Shown here: positions 6,751 through 14,337 of the stretch, piece by piece
How positions within the stretch are numbered: the stretch's first letter is position 1
Layout of the letters: the number at the start of each line of letters is the position of its first letter
Assembly: GCA_030054835.1 (NCBI GenBank)
Contig: JASGVS010000020.1
Coordinates: forward strand, 1 to 20,411
Source of the DNA: UBA3910 sp002391465
Lineage (GTDB): Bacteria; Bacillota; Limnochordia; Darwinibacteriales; Darwinibacteriaceae
DNA: 20,411 nucleotides
Reading direction: 5' to 3'
Notes under the pieces: generated by a model
Databases searched by the model: none
The model's input: the letters and a program-made list of their open reading frames with translations, nothing else
Told to the model about the DNA's origin: nothing
Translations under genes and position numbers: made by a program

Positions 6751-6773
6751 TGTTTCGCGCCTCCTTTAACCGC

Positions 6774-6992
6774 CTACTTCTTGCGGTACGTAATCCTCCC
6801 CCGTGTCAGGTCGTAGGGGGACAGTTCCACAATAACTCTATCGCCCGGAAGAATCCGAATAAAGTTCATCCGCATCTTGCCGGAAATGTGGGCCAAAACT
6901 TTGTGCCCATTCTCTAATTCTACACGAAACATTGCATTTGGCAATGGTTCAATAACCGTGCCTTCAACTTCAATAGCATCATCCCTAGCCAT
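6774..6992 (-). CDS. infA: Translation initiation factor IF-1
   Basis: IF-1 occupies the 30S A site during initiation together with IF2 and IF3. The 72-residue product MARDDAIEVEGTVIEPLPNAMFRVELENGHKVLAHISGKMRMNFIRILPGDRVIVELSPYDLTRGRITYRKK is the single OB fold (S1-like) with the usual length and ending. An in-frame codon upstream at 7031 would add 13 residues lying inside the preceding gene; the ATG at 6992 gives the standard N-terminus. The start codon overlaps the last 8 bases of the KOW-protein gene (ATGGCTAG), so translation is probably coupled, with GGAGGG about 11 bases upstream. Confidence 0.97.
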   Translation of the reverse strand: MARDDAIEVEGTVIEPLPNAMFRVELENGHKVLAHISGKMRMNFIRILPGDRVIVELSPYDLTRGRITYRKK

Positions 6993-7263
6993 CGCTCGTT
7001 GAACCCTCCTCTCCTTGATTCTCCTCAGCACTGTGCTGCTGTATAAATGCGCGAATGTTCTTATCTTCCAGTGGCGCTTCCAACCTTGCCTTGTGGGCCA
7101 CCAAGTGTCTGATGTTTTTCCGCTTGGGCCTCTCTACAGTGCGGGAGAGGCCATCGGCGAGGTGCACGAAACTCTGATCGGAGCAGCCAATCACCACATA
7201 TTTCCTGCCCAGATCCCTGCCTTGTTTGGACGTTACCAATTGTCCCACTTCAAGAAGTCCCAT
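6985..7263 (-). CDS. KOW-domain RNA-binding protein (L14e/L6e/L27e-like)
   Basis: This small protein (92 residues) begins LEVGQLVTSKQGRDLGRKYVVIGCSDQSFVHLADGLSRTVERPKRKNIRHL. The motif G-x-V-x-S-x-x-G-R-D-x-G-x-x-Y-V-V matches the KOW-like fold annotated as ribosomal L14E/L6E/L27E-like in Firmicutes. The C-terminal third is charged and ends in a low-complexity acidic tail (AEENQGEEGSTSDG). It lies between map and infA, a position shared by many Clostridia-type genomes, which suggests a ribosome-related job. Its exact role is not established. It starts at ATG 10 bases after map and overlaps infA by 8 bases. Confidence 0.85.
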   Translation of the reverse strand: MGLLEVGQLVTSKQGRDLGRKYVVIGCSDQSFVHLADGLSRTVERPKRKNIRHLVAHKARLEAPLEDKNIRAFIQQHSAEENQGEEGSTSDG

Positions 7264-7273
7264 TCCATCACTC

Positions 7274-8023
7274 CTACAAAACAGTAAGGATCACGGGGGC
7301 ATCTTCTGTAACGGCAATGGTGTGCTCAAAGTGGGCAGACCATTTACCATCCCGTGTTACAACCGTCCAATTGTCGGCAAGCACTTCCACATGGAAACTC
7401 CCCATGTTCACCATGGGCTCTATCGCCAGGGTCATTCCAGGTCTTAAACGGGGCCCTCGTCCAGGAGGGCCGAAGTTTGGAATCTGCGGTTCTTCATGCA
7501 TATCCCGACCTATTCCATGCCCCACATAATCACGAACGACAGAAAAACCGTCTGCTTCAACGCGCTGCTGCACAGCGTGGGAGATATCGGAGAGGCGGTT
7601 GCCCACCCGGGCCTGTTCGATCCCTGCGTAAAGTGCCGCTTCCGTTGTTTCCAGCAGAAGCTGGACCTCTGGGTCGATCTTACCCACCGGGTAGGTCCAG
7701 GCACTGTCTCCGCAGTAACCATCCACAAACGCCCCGATATCTACACTGATAATTGAACCTTCTTCCAATACCACATTTCGAGAGGGGATCCCATGCACCA
7801 CCACTTCGTTAATGGAGGTGCAGATGGAAGCGGGATACCCGTGATATCCTTTAAAGGCAGGAACCGCCTTTTGTGACAACAGAAACTCTTCTACTTTTTT
7901 GTCCAACTCCCAAGTGGTGATCCCGGGTCGAACCAACTCCCGCACGAGCTCGTGCGCCTGGGCCACCACTCTGCCCGCGGCCCGCATCGCCCGCAGCTCG
8001 TCGGATGATTTAAGAATTATCAT
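7274..8023 (-). CDS. map: Methionine aminopeptidase type I
   Basis: Map removes the initiator Met from nascent proteins and uses two divalent metals. The 249 residues match type Ia enzymes without an N-terminal extension. The metal ligands are all visible: Asp95 and Asp106 (VDIGAFVDGYCGDSAWTY), His169 (VGHGIGRDMHEEP), Glu202 (LAIEPMV) and Glu233 (AHFEHTIAV). His78 in NEVVVHGIP is the conserved substrate-site histidine. The start ATG overlaps the adk stop as ATGA, the usual spc-operon coupling. It is followed by the KOW-protein gene and infA. Confidence 0.97.
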   Translation of the reverse strand: MIILKSSDELRAMRAAGRVVAQAHELVRELVRPGITTWELDKKVEEFLLSQKAVPAFKGYHGYPASICTSINEVVVHGIPSRNVVLEEGSIISVDIGAFVDGYCGDSAWTYPVGKIDPEVQLLLETTEAALYAGIEQARVGNRLSDISHAVQQRVEADGFSVVRDYVGHGIGRDMHEEPQIPNFGPPGRGPRLRPGMTLAIEPMVNMGSFHVEVLADNWTVVTRDGKWSAHFEHTIAVTEDAPVILTVL

Positions 8024-8697
8024 AAGACCTCACCAGCATCGGGGCCTTCAACAAGCCCGGACAGATAGTTTTCCACATCAGCAAAGACTTCATCTATGGA
8101 ACGCACTCCATCAATGCTGTACAATCTCCCATCTTGAGCGTAATAATGGGTGACTGGGTGGGTCTGCCTCATGTGGACTTCCAGACGCTTGCGGGCTGTT
8201 TCTTCGTTGTCGTCCTCGCGGCGAAAAAGATCCCCGCCGCAGATGTCGCAAACCCCTTCGCCCTTGGTCCGGTAATACTTGAGGTGATATACAGCGCCGC
8301 ATTGGCTGCACATCCTCCGTTGGGCAATGCGTTTGATGGCTTCTTCCTGGGTAATGCGGATGTCAATTGCCATCTGCACTGCCGCACCCGCTTCAGCCAA
8401 ACACTGGTCCAAAGCCCGGGCCTGGTGCACAGTGCGGGGGAATCCGTCTAAGATCCACCCCTGGGTGCAGTCGGGCTCACGGATCCGCTCATACACAAGC
8501 TGGATCATCAGTTCATCGGGAACAAGGTTGCCTCCGCTGATATACAGATTTGCCTTCTGACCCAAGTCACTCCCCGCACTCACCGCTTGGCGGATAATGT
8601 GTCCGGTAGAAATGTGCGGAATACCGTACTTTGAGGCAATAAGTTCTCCTTGGGTCCCTTTTCCCGCGCCTGGTAAGCCCAGCAATACCAATCGCAT
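8020..8697 (-). CDS. adk: Adenylate kinase, long zinc-lid form
   Basis: Adenylate kinase interconverts ATP + AMP and 2 ADP in the cytoplasm. It has 225 residues, with P-loop GLPGAGKGTQ at 7-16, DGFPRT at 84-89 and a LID domain with a Cys4 zinc site (Cys130, Cys133, Cys150, Cys153), as in Gram-positive long-form enzymes. REDDNEETARKRL follows. One oddity is that the motif normally reading STGD at the AMP-binding domain is STGH here (residue 33, codon CAC rather than GAC). The C-terminus extends slightly beyond the usual end (LVEGPDAGEVL). It follows secY by 16 bases and overlaps map by 4 bases. Confidence 0.96.
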   Translation of the reverse strand: MRLVLLGLPGAGKGTQGELIASKYGIPHISTGHIIRQAVSAGSDLGQKANLYISGGNLVPDELMIQLVYERIREPDCTQGWILDGFPRTVHQARALDQCLAEAGAAVQMAIDIRITQEEAIKRIAQRRMCSQCGAVYHLKYYRTKGEGVCDICGGDLFRREDDNEETARKRLEVHMRQTHPVTHYYAQDGRLYSIDGVRSIDEVFADVENYLSGLVEGPDAGEVL

Positions 8698-8713
8698 ATA
8701 GCTTTTCTCCCTT

Positions 8714-9979
8714 CTACTTGAGGAAACCCTGGTAATGCCTCATGAGCAAATGTGCCTCGATCTGTTTCATCGTATCAAGTGCAACACCTACAACAATCAG
8801 CAAGCCTGTTCCACCAAAGAAGAGGATCTCCTTGGGAATTCTGGTCACTGCAGCAACAAGGAACGGCAGGACAGCAATCACTGACAGGAATACTGCACCC
8901 GGGAGCGTGATTTTACTCAGTGTGCGGTCCAGATAATCCGATGTGGGCTTACCGGGACGCAGTCCGGGAATGTAGCCGCCGTTTTTCTTCAGGTTGTTGG
9001 CAATCTCAACCGGATTGAAGCTGACTGCAGTGTAAAAATACGTGAAAAACACGATCAACAGAACATAAACGATGTTGTAACCGAACTTGCCCGGCTCAAA
9101 CCACTTGTTCACGCCAGCCAGGGCCGGAATAAACTGGGCCAATGTGAGCGGGAAAGTTAGTACGGACGAAGCGAAAATAACTGGGATCACACCTGATTGG
9201 TTCACCTTCAAGGGTAGGTGTGTAGATTGACCGCCCATCATTTTGCGGCCAACAACTCGCTTCGAGTACTGCACCGGAATTCTCCGTTCGCCCTGGGTGA
9301 TCATGACGACTGCCGCGATTGTAACAATCGAAATGAGAGCATAGAGCAGCAAACCAAATACGCTGACACCGCCTTGGCCAACTGCCCGGATTGCGTTGAA
9401 AAAGCCCATGGGCATCCCTGCCACAATGTTGACGAAAATCAAGAGGGAAATCCCGTTGCCGATGCCCTTCTCAGAAATCTTGTCTCCGAGCCAGACCGTG
9501 TACATAGTACCCGCTGTCAAAGTGAGCATTACCAAGATCAAACGGAAGGCACTGGGATCAGCCATAACCCCCCAGTTTTTGGCCATCATAGTCGTACCAA
9601 AGGCCTGAACCACGGCCAGCACGACTGTGGCATACCGGGTGTAACGGGCCATAATCTTTTTCCCTTCCGGTTCCTTGGAAATCTCCTCCAACTTCGGAAT
9701 AACGCTGGTCAACAGCTGGAGTACAATCGATGCAGTAATGTAAGGGCTTACACCCTGTGCGAATACGGTAAACCTGGCCAAAGCTCCCCCTGTAAAGAGA
9801 TTAAGAAAGCCAAAGATGTTTCCTTCTCCAACCCCGAGGGCGGCAGCCAGTCCCGCCGCATCCACACCCGGAACCGGTACGTAGGAACCAACCCGGTAAA
9901 CCGCAAGCAGTGCAACGGTATACAGAATCTTCCTCCGCAGATCCGGAATCCTCATGGAATTTCTTAATGCAGCCAGCAA
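8714..9979 (-). CDS. secY: Protein translocase subunit SecY
   Basis: SecY is the pore of the Sec translocon in the cytoplasmic membrane. The 421 residues show the family order: LRNSMRIPDLRRKILYTVALLAVYRVG with the first membrane helix, GALARFTVFAQGVSPYITASIVLQLL, the cytoplasmic loop EGKKIMARYTRY, ITQGERRIPVQYSKRV, and FNPVEIANNLKKNGGYIPGLRPGKPTSDYL. The C-terminal tail is MKQIEAHLLMRHYQGFLK, with ten hydrophobic segments expected for the family. The start is TTG at 9979, immediately after the rplO TAG stop. GAGGTGAT lies at a good distance upstream, and the resulting N-terminus MLAALRNSMRIPDL matches other SecY proteins. It is tightly coupled to rplO. Confidence 0.97.
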   Translation of the reverse strand: MLAALRNSMRIPDLRRKILYTVALLAVYRVGSYVPVPGVDAAGLAAALGVGEGNIFGFLNLFTGGALARFTVFAQGVSPYITASIVLQLLTSVIPKLEEISKEPEGKKIMARYTRYATVVLAVVQAFGTTMMAKNWGVMADPSAFRLILVMLTLTAGTMYTVWLGDKISEKGIGNGISLLIFVNIVAGMPMGFFNAIRAVGQGGVSVFGLLLYALISIVTIAAVVMITQGERRIPVQYSKRVVGRKMMGGQSTHLPLKVNQSGVIPVIFASSVLTFPLTLAQFIPALAGVNKWFEPGKFGYNIVYVLLIVFFTYFYTAVSFNPVEIANNLKKNGGYIPGLRPGKPTSDYLDRTLSKITLPGAVFLSVIAVLPFLVAAVTRIPKEILFFGGTGLLIVVGVALDTMKQIEAHLLMRHYQGFLK

Positions 9980-10417
9980 CTAGATCACCTCTACTTTGCC
10001 ACCAGCCTCTTCAATTTTGGCTGCTGCAGATTTTGTGAAACTATGAGCCTGCACCGTTAACGCCTGGGTGATTTCCCCGTTACCGAGAATCTTAATCCCA
10101 TCGTTCACTTTCTTCACAAGCCCGGATTCGATCAAGAGCTCGGGAGTGATAACTGTACCCGGTGCGAACCGATTCAAGTCCTGCAACTTGACTTCAGCAT
10201 ATACCTTTTGAGAAATATTCGTGAAACCTCTCTTGGGCATCCTGCGCACTAAAGGCATCTGGCCTCCCTCAAAGAAGGGACCCTTAGCTTTAGAGCGAGC
10301 CTTTTGCCCCTTCTGGCCGCGGCCGGAAGTCTTACCCCAACCGGAAGACATTCCCCGGCCTACCCTTTTGGAGCGGCGGTTGCTGCCCTCTGCCGGTTTT
10401 AATTCATGAATCCGCAC
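9980..10417 (-). CDS. rplO: 50S ribosomal protein L15
   Basis: L15 (uL15) binds 23S rRNA during late 50S assembly. The 145 residues start MRIHELKPAEGSNRRSKRVGRGMSSGWGKTSGRGQKGQKARSK, the glycine- and arginine-rich extended N-terminal arm of the family. EGGQMPLVRRMPKRGF follows, then a compact C-terminal domain ending AKIEEAGGKVEVI. The start codon is GTG at 10417 behind GGGGGTG. The gene lies between rpmD and secY, the standard spc order, and its stop abuts the TTG of secY. Confidence 0.97.
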   Translation of the reverse strand: MRIHELKPAEGSNRRSKRVGRGMSSGWGKTSGRGQKGQKARSKAKGPFFEGGQMPLVRRMPKRGFTNISQKVYAEVKLQDLNRFAPGTVITPELLIESGLVKKVNDGIKILGNGEITQALTVQAHSFTKSAAAKIEEAGGKVEVI

Positions 10418-10431
10418 ACTTACACCCCCTA

Positions 10432-10614
10432 TCAGTCTAGTTCTTCCACTTCGACTAAATGCCTAACCTTGTGGACCATACCCCGAATGGCCGGGTTATC
10501 CTCTTGTACCACAGAGGTTCCTAATTTCTTCAAACCAAGAGCTGCGATTGTGTCCTTTTGATCCTTGGCATAACCAATCGCGCTTTTCTTGTACGTAATC
10601 TTCAACTTAGCCAC
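10432..10614 (-). CDS. rpmD: 50S ribosomal protein L30
   Basis: L30 (uL30) is a 60-residue large-subunit protein. AKLKITYKKSAIGYAKDQKDTIAALGLKKLGTSVVQEDNPAIRGMVHKVRHLVEVEELD matches the short bacterial form throughout. The start codon is GTG at 10614, 12 bases after the rpsE stop codon; the stop itself lies at the edge of a G-run that serves as ribosome-binding region. It is followed by rplO after 14 bases. Confidence 0.96.
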   Translation of the reverse strand: MAKLKITYKKSAIGYAKDQKDTIAALGLKKLGTSVVQEDNPAIRGMVHKVRHLVEVEELD

Positions 10615-10626
10615 AACTCTCGCCCC

Positions 10627-11130
10627 CTAACCCAAAATTTCTTCGGGAGTCTTCCCACGTAGACGGGCTACATCTTCAACCGTTCTCAAGCTGCTGAGTC
10701 CTTCAATTGTCGCCCTGACAACGTTAATAGGATTGGCGGAACCTAACGATTTGGTCAGTACATCCCGCACCCCAGCTGTTTCCAGAACTGCACGCACCGG
10801 ACCGCCAGCAATAACTCCTGTACCCTCAGATGCAGGTTTCAACAGCACCCGGGCACCGCCGAAAGTCTGGGTAACCTCGTGGGGGATTGTTGTGCCCACA
10901 ATGGGAACGCTAATCATGTTCCGCTTGGCGTCTTCCGTCGCCTTGCGAATTGCCTCCGGTACCTCCTTGGCCTTGCCAAGACCGGCACCAACTTTTCCGT
11001 TACCGTCTCCCACTACTACTAAAGCACTAAAGGAACGTGAGCGCCCACCCTTAACTGTCTTGGAAACGGGATTGATACTTACCAGGCGTTCTTGCAGCTC
11101 CGCTCCACCATTTTCAGTTCGTTTCGACAA
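10627..11130 (-). CDS. rpsE: 30S ribosomal protein S5
   Basis: S5 (uS5) helps form the mRNA entry channel and decoding fidelity. The 167 residues show the dsRNA-binding-like N-domain (LQERLVSINPVSKTVKGGRSRSFSALVVVGDGNGKVGAGLGKAKEVPEAIRKA). The C-terminal domain contains HEVTQTFGGARVLLKPASEGTGVIAGGPVRAVLETAGVRDVLTKSLGSANPINVVRATIEGL. The start appears to be TTG at 11130, with GGGAGGG about 8 bases upstream; no ATG lies near the N-terminus. The KGGRSRSFSAL loop is where spectinomycin-resistance substitutions fall in other bacteria; I see nothing that clearly indicates resistance. Confidence 0.97.
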   Translation of the reverse strand: MSKRTENGGAELQERLVSINPVSKTVKGGRSRSFSALVVVGDGNGKVGAGLGKAKEVPEAIRKATEDAKRNMISVPIVGTTIPHEVTQTFGGARVLLKPASEGTGVIAGGPVRAVLETAGVRDVLTKSLGSANPINVVRATIEGLSSLRTVEDVARLRGKTPEEILG

Positions 11131-11151
11131 GCTTGTTTCCCTCCCTTGTAC

Positions 11152-11517
11152 CTAGAATTCCAAGCCACCTTCACGGGCACCGTCAGCCAATGCGGCTATT
11201 CTGCCGTGATAGATGTTTCCGCCGCGGTCAAACACAACTCGTTCAATGCCTTTTTCCTTGGCCCGCTGTGCAAGCACGAGGCCAACTTCTTTAGCCGCTT
11301 CTTTATTCCCTGTGGAACCCAGTTTAGCACGCAGCTCAGGCTCGACAGAGGAGGCGGAAACCAATGTGTGTCCAATGCTATCATCGATAATCTGGGCATG
11401 AATATGATTTAGGCTCCTATAAACGTTCAATCTTGGACGTTCAGGTGTACCTACCACCCGCTGGCGCAGGCGTAGATGCCTCCGCTTACGCGCGTCACGC
11501 CGATTAAAACTAGCCAT
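11152..11517 (-). CDS. rplR: 50S ribosomal protein L18
   Basis: L18 (uL18) binds 5S rRNA in the central protuberance together with L5. The product has 121 residues: MASFNRRDARKRRHLRLRQRVVGTPERPRLNVYRSLNHIHAQIIDDSIGHTLVSASS and the C-terminal block VGLVLAQRAKEKGIERVVFDRGGNIYHGRIAALADGAREGGLEF. The ATG at 11517 gives the standard N-terminus; the codon before it is an in-frame TTG that could also initiate. It lies between rplF and rpsE in the standard order, with a gap of about 20 bases on each side. Confidence 0.97.
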   Translation of the reverse strand: MASFNRRDARKRRHLRLRQRVVGTPERPRLNVYRSLNHIHAQIIDDSIGHTLVSASSVEPELRAKLGSTGNKEAAKEVGLVLAQRAKEKGIERVVFDRGGNIYHGRIAALADGAREGGLEF

Positions 11518-11544
11518 CAATTCTCACCATCCTTCTAAAGCGGC

Positions 11545-12084
11545 TTAGACCCTACCTGCTTTACCCGCTTTTCTGCGGATCCGTTCGCCTTCATAGCGAA
11601 TACCTTTGCCCAAATAGGGTTCAGGCCTTCTAAAGTCGCGTATATTGGCAGCCGTCTGGCCAACCAGTTGTTTATCAATGCCCTTGACCGTAATTTTGGT
11701 CGGTGTGGGCACCTCAATTTCAATGCCCGGTGCGGGCTCTACTTCTATCGGATGGGAATAACCGAGCTGCAAAACGAGCTTGTTGCCCTGCTTCGCTGCC
11801 CTATAACCAACTCCCACAATTTCCAAGCTCCGACTGTATCCCTTCGTCGTCCCCTCAACCATGTTTGCAATCAGGGTTCGGGTAAGCCCGTGGAGGGAAC
11901 GATGTGTTTTGCTGTCGCTGGGCCTAGTTACTACAATGGCCCCATCCTGGACTTCAACAATCATCTCAGGACTGATTTCCTGGGTCAGTGTGCCAAGGGG
12001 GCCCTTGACTTCCACAACATTGCCCTCAACCTTGACCTCGACACCGGCGGGAATCTCAATCGGATTTTTTCCTATTCTGGACAT
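11545..12084 (-). CDS. rplF: 50S ribosomal protein L6
   Basis: L6 (uL6) has two similar domains and lies near the factor-binding stalk base. The 179 residues begin MSRIGKNPIEIPAGVEVKVEGNVVEVKGPLGTL. The C-terminal domain contains GKIRDFRRPEPYLGKGIRYEGERIRRKAGKAGRV-type sequence (here NIRDFRRPEPYLGKGIRYEGE), the L6 signature. ATG with a GGGGGG run six bases upstream. It lies 12 bases after rpsH. Confidence 0.97.
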   Translation of the reverse strand: MSRIGKNPIEIPAGVEVKVEGNVVEVKGPLGTLTQEISPEMIVEVQDGAIVVTRPSDSKTHRSLHGLTRTLIANMVEGTTKGYSRSLEIVGVGYRAAKQGNKLVLQLGYSHPIEVEPAPGIEIEVPTPTKITVKGIDKQLVGQTAANIRDFRRPEPYLGKGIRYEGERIRRKAGKAGRV

Positions 12085-12096
12085 CTATTTCCCCCC

Positions 12097-12495
12097 TTAC
12101 CAAACGTAGCAAATTACCTCTCCGCCAATACCTCTCTGCCGGGCAGTGCGATCGGTGACGATGCCTTGGGATGTGGAAAGGATGGCTACGCCAAGCCCGC
12201 CCAATACCCTGGGAACTTCGTCCTTCTTCGCATAAACCCTGAGCCCGGGTTTGCTGATCCGCTTGATGCCCTGGATCACTTGTCCTTGTACAGGATCATA
12301 TTTGAGGTAAACGCGGATGATGCCCTGCTTACCGTCGTCAATAACTTTATAATCTCTGATGAACCCCTCTTCCTTGAGGATACGAGCTAACTCTTCCTTC
12401 ATCTTGGAACGGGGAATGTCAACAGATTCGTGTTTCACGGAACTTGCATTACGCACTCGTGTCAACATATCTGCAATTGGATCCGTCATAACCAT
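12097..12495 (-). CDS. rpsH: 30S ribosomal protein S8
   Basis: S8 (uS8) organises the central domain of 16S rRNA; in E. coli it also represses the spc operon. The 132 residues start MVMTDPIADMLTRVRNASSVKHESVDIPRSKMKEELARILKEEGFI and end with the signature region LGGLGVAILSTSQGIVTDRTARQRGIGGEVICYVW. The first ATG has AGGAGG at a spacing of 8; a second in-frame ATG two codons later is also possible. Whether S8 autoregulates here cannot be told from the sequence. Confidence 0.97.
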   Translation of the reverse strand: MVMTDPIADMLTRVRNASSVKHESVDIPRSKMKEELARILKEEGFIRDYKVIDDGKQGIIRVYLKYDPVQGQVIQGIKRISKPGLRVYAKKDEVPRVLGGLGVAILSTSQGIVTDRTARQRGIGGEVICYVW

Positions 12496-12523
12496 ACAGG
12501 CAACCTCCTTTCGGGTGCGATCC

Positions 12524-12709
12524 CTACCAGCTCGATTTGGTTACTCCGGGAATCTGCCCTTCATTAGCATATTTCCGGAAGCAGACGCGGCACATCTGAA
12601 AACGGCGCATGTAACCGCGGGGCCGCCCGCAGACTCTGCAGCGGTTTACCTGACGCACTTGAAACTTTGGTCTACGCTGCGCCTTGGCGATCATCGATTT
12701 CTTGGCCAC
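12524..12709 (-). CDS. rpsZ: 30S ribosomal protein S14, zinc-binding short form (type Z)
   Basis: S14 (uS14) is a head protein. This is the 61-residue zinc form: AKKSMIAKAQRRPKFQVRQVNRCRVCGRPRGYMRRFQMCRVCFRKYANEGQIPGVTKSSW, with a CxxC-x12-CxxC zinc site. The start is GTG at 12709, preceded by AGGAGA at 7-8 bases. Longer readings of the frame (to 12796) run antiparallel to nothing coherent and overlap the end of rplE. It lies 13 bases after rplE, the usual spc position. The name rpsN is used interchangeably. Confidence 0.97.
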   Translation of the reverse strand: MAKKSMIAKAQRRPKFQVRQVNRCRVCGRPRGYMRRFQMCRVCFRKYANEGQIPGVTKSSW

Positions 12710-12722
12710 TATATCTCTCCTT

Positions 12723-13262
12723 TCAGCTTCTAAACGGCATTCCCATGAGCTTGAGAAGTTCGTACGCTTCCTCGTCAGTCTCGGCGGTAGTAACAATAGC
12801 GATCATCAGGCCCCTGACCTTATCAATATCGTCGTAGTTGATCTCAGGGAACACGATCTGTTCTCTCAGGCCGATGCTGTAGTTCCCCCGGCCGTCGAAC
12901 GCCTTGGAAGAAACACCGCGGAAATCTCGGATCCTTGGAAGCGTGATGCTGATTAACCGATCGAGAAACTCATACATCCTCTCACCGCGCAGGGTAACCT
13001 TGCAGCCGATGGCCATACCCTGACGAAGTTTAAAGGCCGCAATAGATTTCTTTGCGTAGGTAATGATGGGTTTCTGACCCGAAATCGTTTCTAAATCACG
13101 CATGGCAGCTTCCAGTGCCTTTGGATCAGCCACTGCTTCCCCCACACCGATGTTTATAACGACTTTATCAAACTTGGGTACCTGCATTACGTTGCTGTAG
13201 CCAAACCGCTCCATCAAAGCAGGTACAGCTTCAGTTTGGTATTTTTCTCTAAAACGTGACAA
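12723..13262 (-). CDS. rplE: 50S ribosomal protein L5
   Basis: L5 (uL5) binds 5S rRNA and contacts P-site tRNA. The 179 residues begin SRFREKYQTEAVPALMERFGYSNVMQVPKFDKVVINIGVGEAV and include ITYAKKSIAAFKLRQGMAIGCKVTLRGERMYEFLDRLI and IRDFRGVSSKAFDGRGNYSIGLREQIVFPEI. The start is TTG at 13262. An in-frame TAG lies two codons upstream and GGGGGGAG is about 6 bases before it, so no longer start exists, and the N-terminus aligns with other L5 proteins. It lies about 50 bases after rplX, a longer gap than most in this cluster. Confidence 0.97.
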   Translation of the reverse strand: MSRFREKYQTEAVPALMERFGYSNVMQVPKFDKVVINIGVGEAVADPKALEAAMRDLETISGQKPIITYAKKSIAAFKLRQGMAIGCKVTLRGERMYEFLDRLISITLPRIRDFRGVSSKAFDGRGNYSIGLREQIVFPEINYDDIDKVRGLMIAIVTTAETDEEAYELLKLMGMPFRS

Positions 13263-13311
13263 GCACTACTCCCCCCTTCTTGCCGCTCCTCTATGAATTA
13301 AAACTTTATTT

Positions 13312-13629
13312 CTAGTCAATGGCTTTACCACATTTTTTGCAGTGCCGAATCAGGTTACCGTCCTGCCTCACCCGTTTCACCCTTGTAGGCTCTTTACAGC
13401 TGGGGCAGACCAATGCAACATTGGAAGCACTGATGGGACCAGGTTTCTCAATGATACCGCCCTGCGGGTTCTGTTGAGTTGGCCTGGTGTGCTTCTTCTG
13501 GATGTTGACGCCATCTACAATAACCCTACCGGTTTTGGGATAAACCTCGAGAATCTTACCTTTTTTGCCGCGATCCTCACCGCTGATTACTGCAACGGTG
13601 TCGTCACGCCTAACATGCATTTTAGCCAT
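13312..13629 (-). CDS. rplX: 50S ribosomal protein L24
   Basis: L24 (uL24) is an assembly initiator that lies at the exit-tunnel rim. The 105 residues contain the KOW motif near the N-terminus (DDTVAVISGEDRGKKGKILEVYPKTGRVIVDGVNIQKKHTRPTQQNPQGGIIEKPGPI). A C-terminal region with two CxxC pairs (CPSCKEPTRV...CKKCGKAID) is likely zinc-binding. ATG at 13629 with AGGAGG at a spacing of 6. It follows rplN after 14 bases. Confidence 0.97.
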   Translation of the reverse strand: MAKMHVRRDDTVAVISGEDRGKKGKILEVYPKTGRVIVDGVNIQKKHTRPTQQNPQGGIIEKPGPISASNVALVCPSCKEPTRVKRVRQDGNLIRHCKKCGKAID

Positions 13630-13643
13630 TCCCTTCCTCCTTT

Positions 13644-14012
13644 CTAGAGAACCTCAGGAGCCAAAGAGATGATTCTCATGAAGCCTTTTTCCCGTAATTC
13701 TCTAGCCACAGGCCCGAAAATACGAGTCCCCCTCGGATTTTTCTGGTCATTTATAATAACTGCTGCGTTTTCGTCAAAGCGGATGAACGAGCCGTCAGGC
13801 CGGCCATACTGCTTTTTCGTTCTGACGATAACTGCTTGTACAATGTCGCCTTTTTTCACGACGCCACCGGGGGCAGCGTGCTTAACAGAAGCAACAATCA
13901 CATCACCCACACGAGCGTAACGGCGTCCCGAGCCGCCCAACACCCTGATGCAGAGGATTTCCCGTGCACCGGTATTGTCGGCCACTTTGACGCGGCTCTC
14001 TTGTTGGATCAT
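13644..14012 (-). CDS. rplN: 50S ribosomal protein L14
   Basis: L14 (uL14) forms bridge B8 with the small subunit and contacts L19. The 122 residues match the family length exactly: MIQQESRVKVADNTGAREILCIRVLGGSGRRYARVGDVIVASVKHAAPGG at the N-terminus and GSFIRFDENAAVIINDQKNPRGTRIFGPVARELREKGFMRIISLAPEVL at the end. ATG start with an AAGGAGGAG-type ribosome-binding site. The spc segment conventionally begins here, but no promoter is evident in the 33-base gap after rpsQ. Confidence 0.98.
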   Translation of the reverse strand: MIQQESRVKVADNTGAREILCIRVLGGSGRRYARVGDVIVASVKHAAPGGVVKKGDIVQAVIVRTKKQYGRPDGSFIRFDENAAVIINDQKNPRGTRIFGPVARELREKGFMRIISLAPEVL

Positions 14013-14045
14013 GTCAGCTCCTCCTTCCTTTGGCTGTACTCTTTA

Positions 14046-14306
14046 CTAACGGGCCTTCTCGATAATCTCCTCTACCCGCCAGCGTTTGTCTTTGCTGAGT
14101 GGTCGAGTCTCCATGATCCTAACCCGGTCACCAATGCCGCATTCGTTGTTCTCATCATGAGCTTTGAATTTGACCGTTTCACGGATCGTCTTCCCATACA
14201 GGGGATGGCGAATCAGCCGTTCTACCGACACAACCACAGTTTTATCCATCTTGTCGCTAACTACCGTACCGACGCGAGTTTTTCTGCTACCTCTAGTTTG
14301 GTCCAT
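14046..14306 (-). CDS. rpsQ: 30S ribosomal protein S17
   Basis: S17 (uS17) is an early-binding OB-fold protein of the 30S body. It has 86 residues: RKTRVGTVVSDKMDKTVVVSVERLIRHPLYGKTIRETVKFKAHDENNECGIGDRVRIMETRPLSKDKRWRVEEIIEKAR, with the family signature GDRVRIMETRPLSKDKRWR. The ATG at 14306 has GGGAGGAG upstream. It closes the S10 segment, about 30 bases after rpmC. Confidence 0.97.
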   Translation of the reverse strand: MDQTRGSRKTRVGTVVSDKMDKTVVVSVERLIRHPLYGKTIRETVKFKAHDENNECGIGDRVRIMETRPLSKDKRWRVEEIIEKAR

Positions 14307-14337
14307 CTGCTCTCCTCCCTTCCCGGATCTGTGAAAC

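Noticed and set aside
9218..9967. Plus-strand ORF of 249 codons opposite secY
   Set aside because: It lies entirely within the complement of secY; it is rich in His, Asn and Cys and shows no domain or start signal.
11668..12390. Plus-strand ORF of 240 codons opposite rplF and rpsH
   Set aside because: A shadow frame of two conserved genes with no ribosome-binding site and no recognisable motif.
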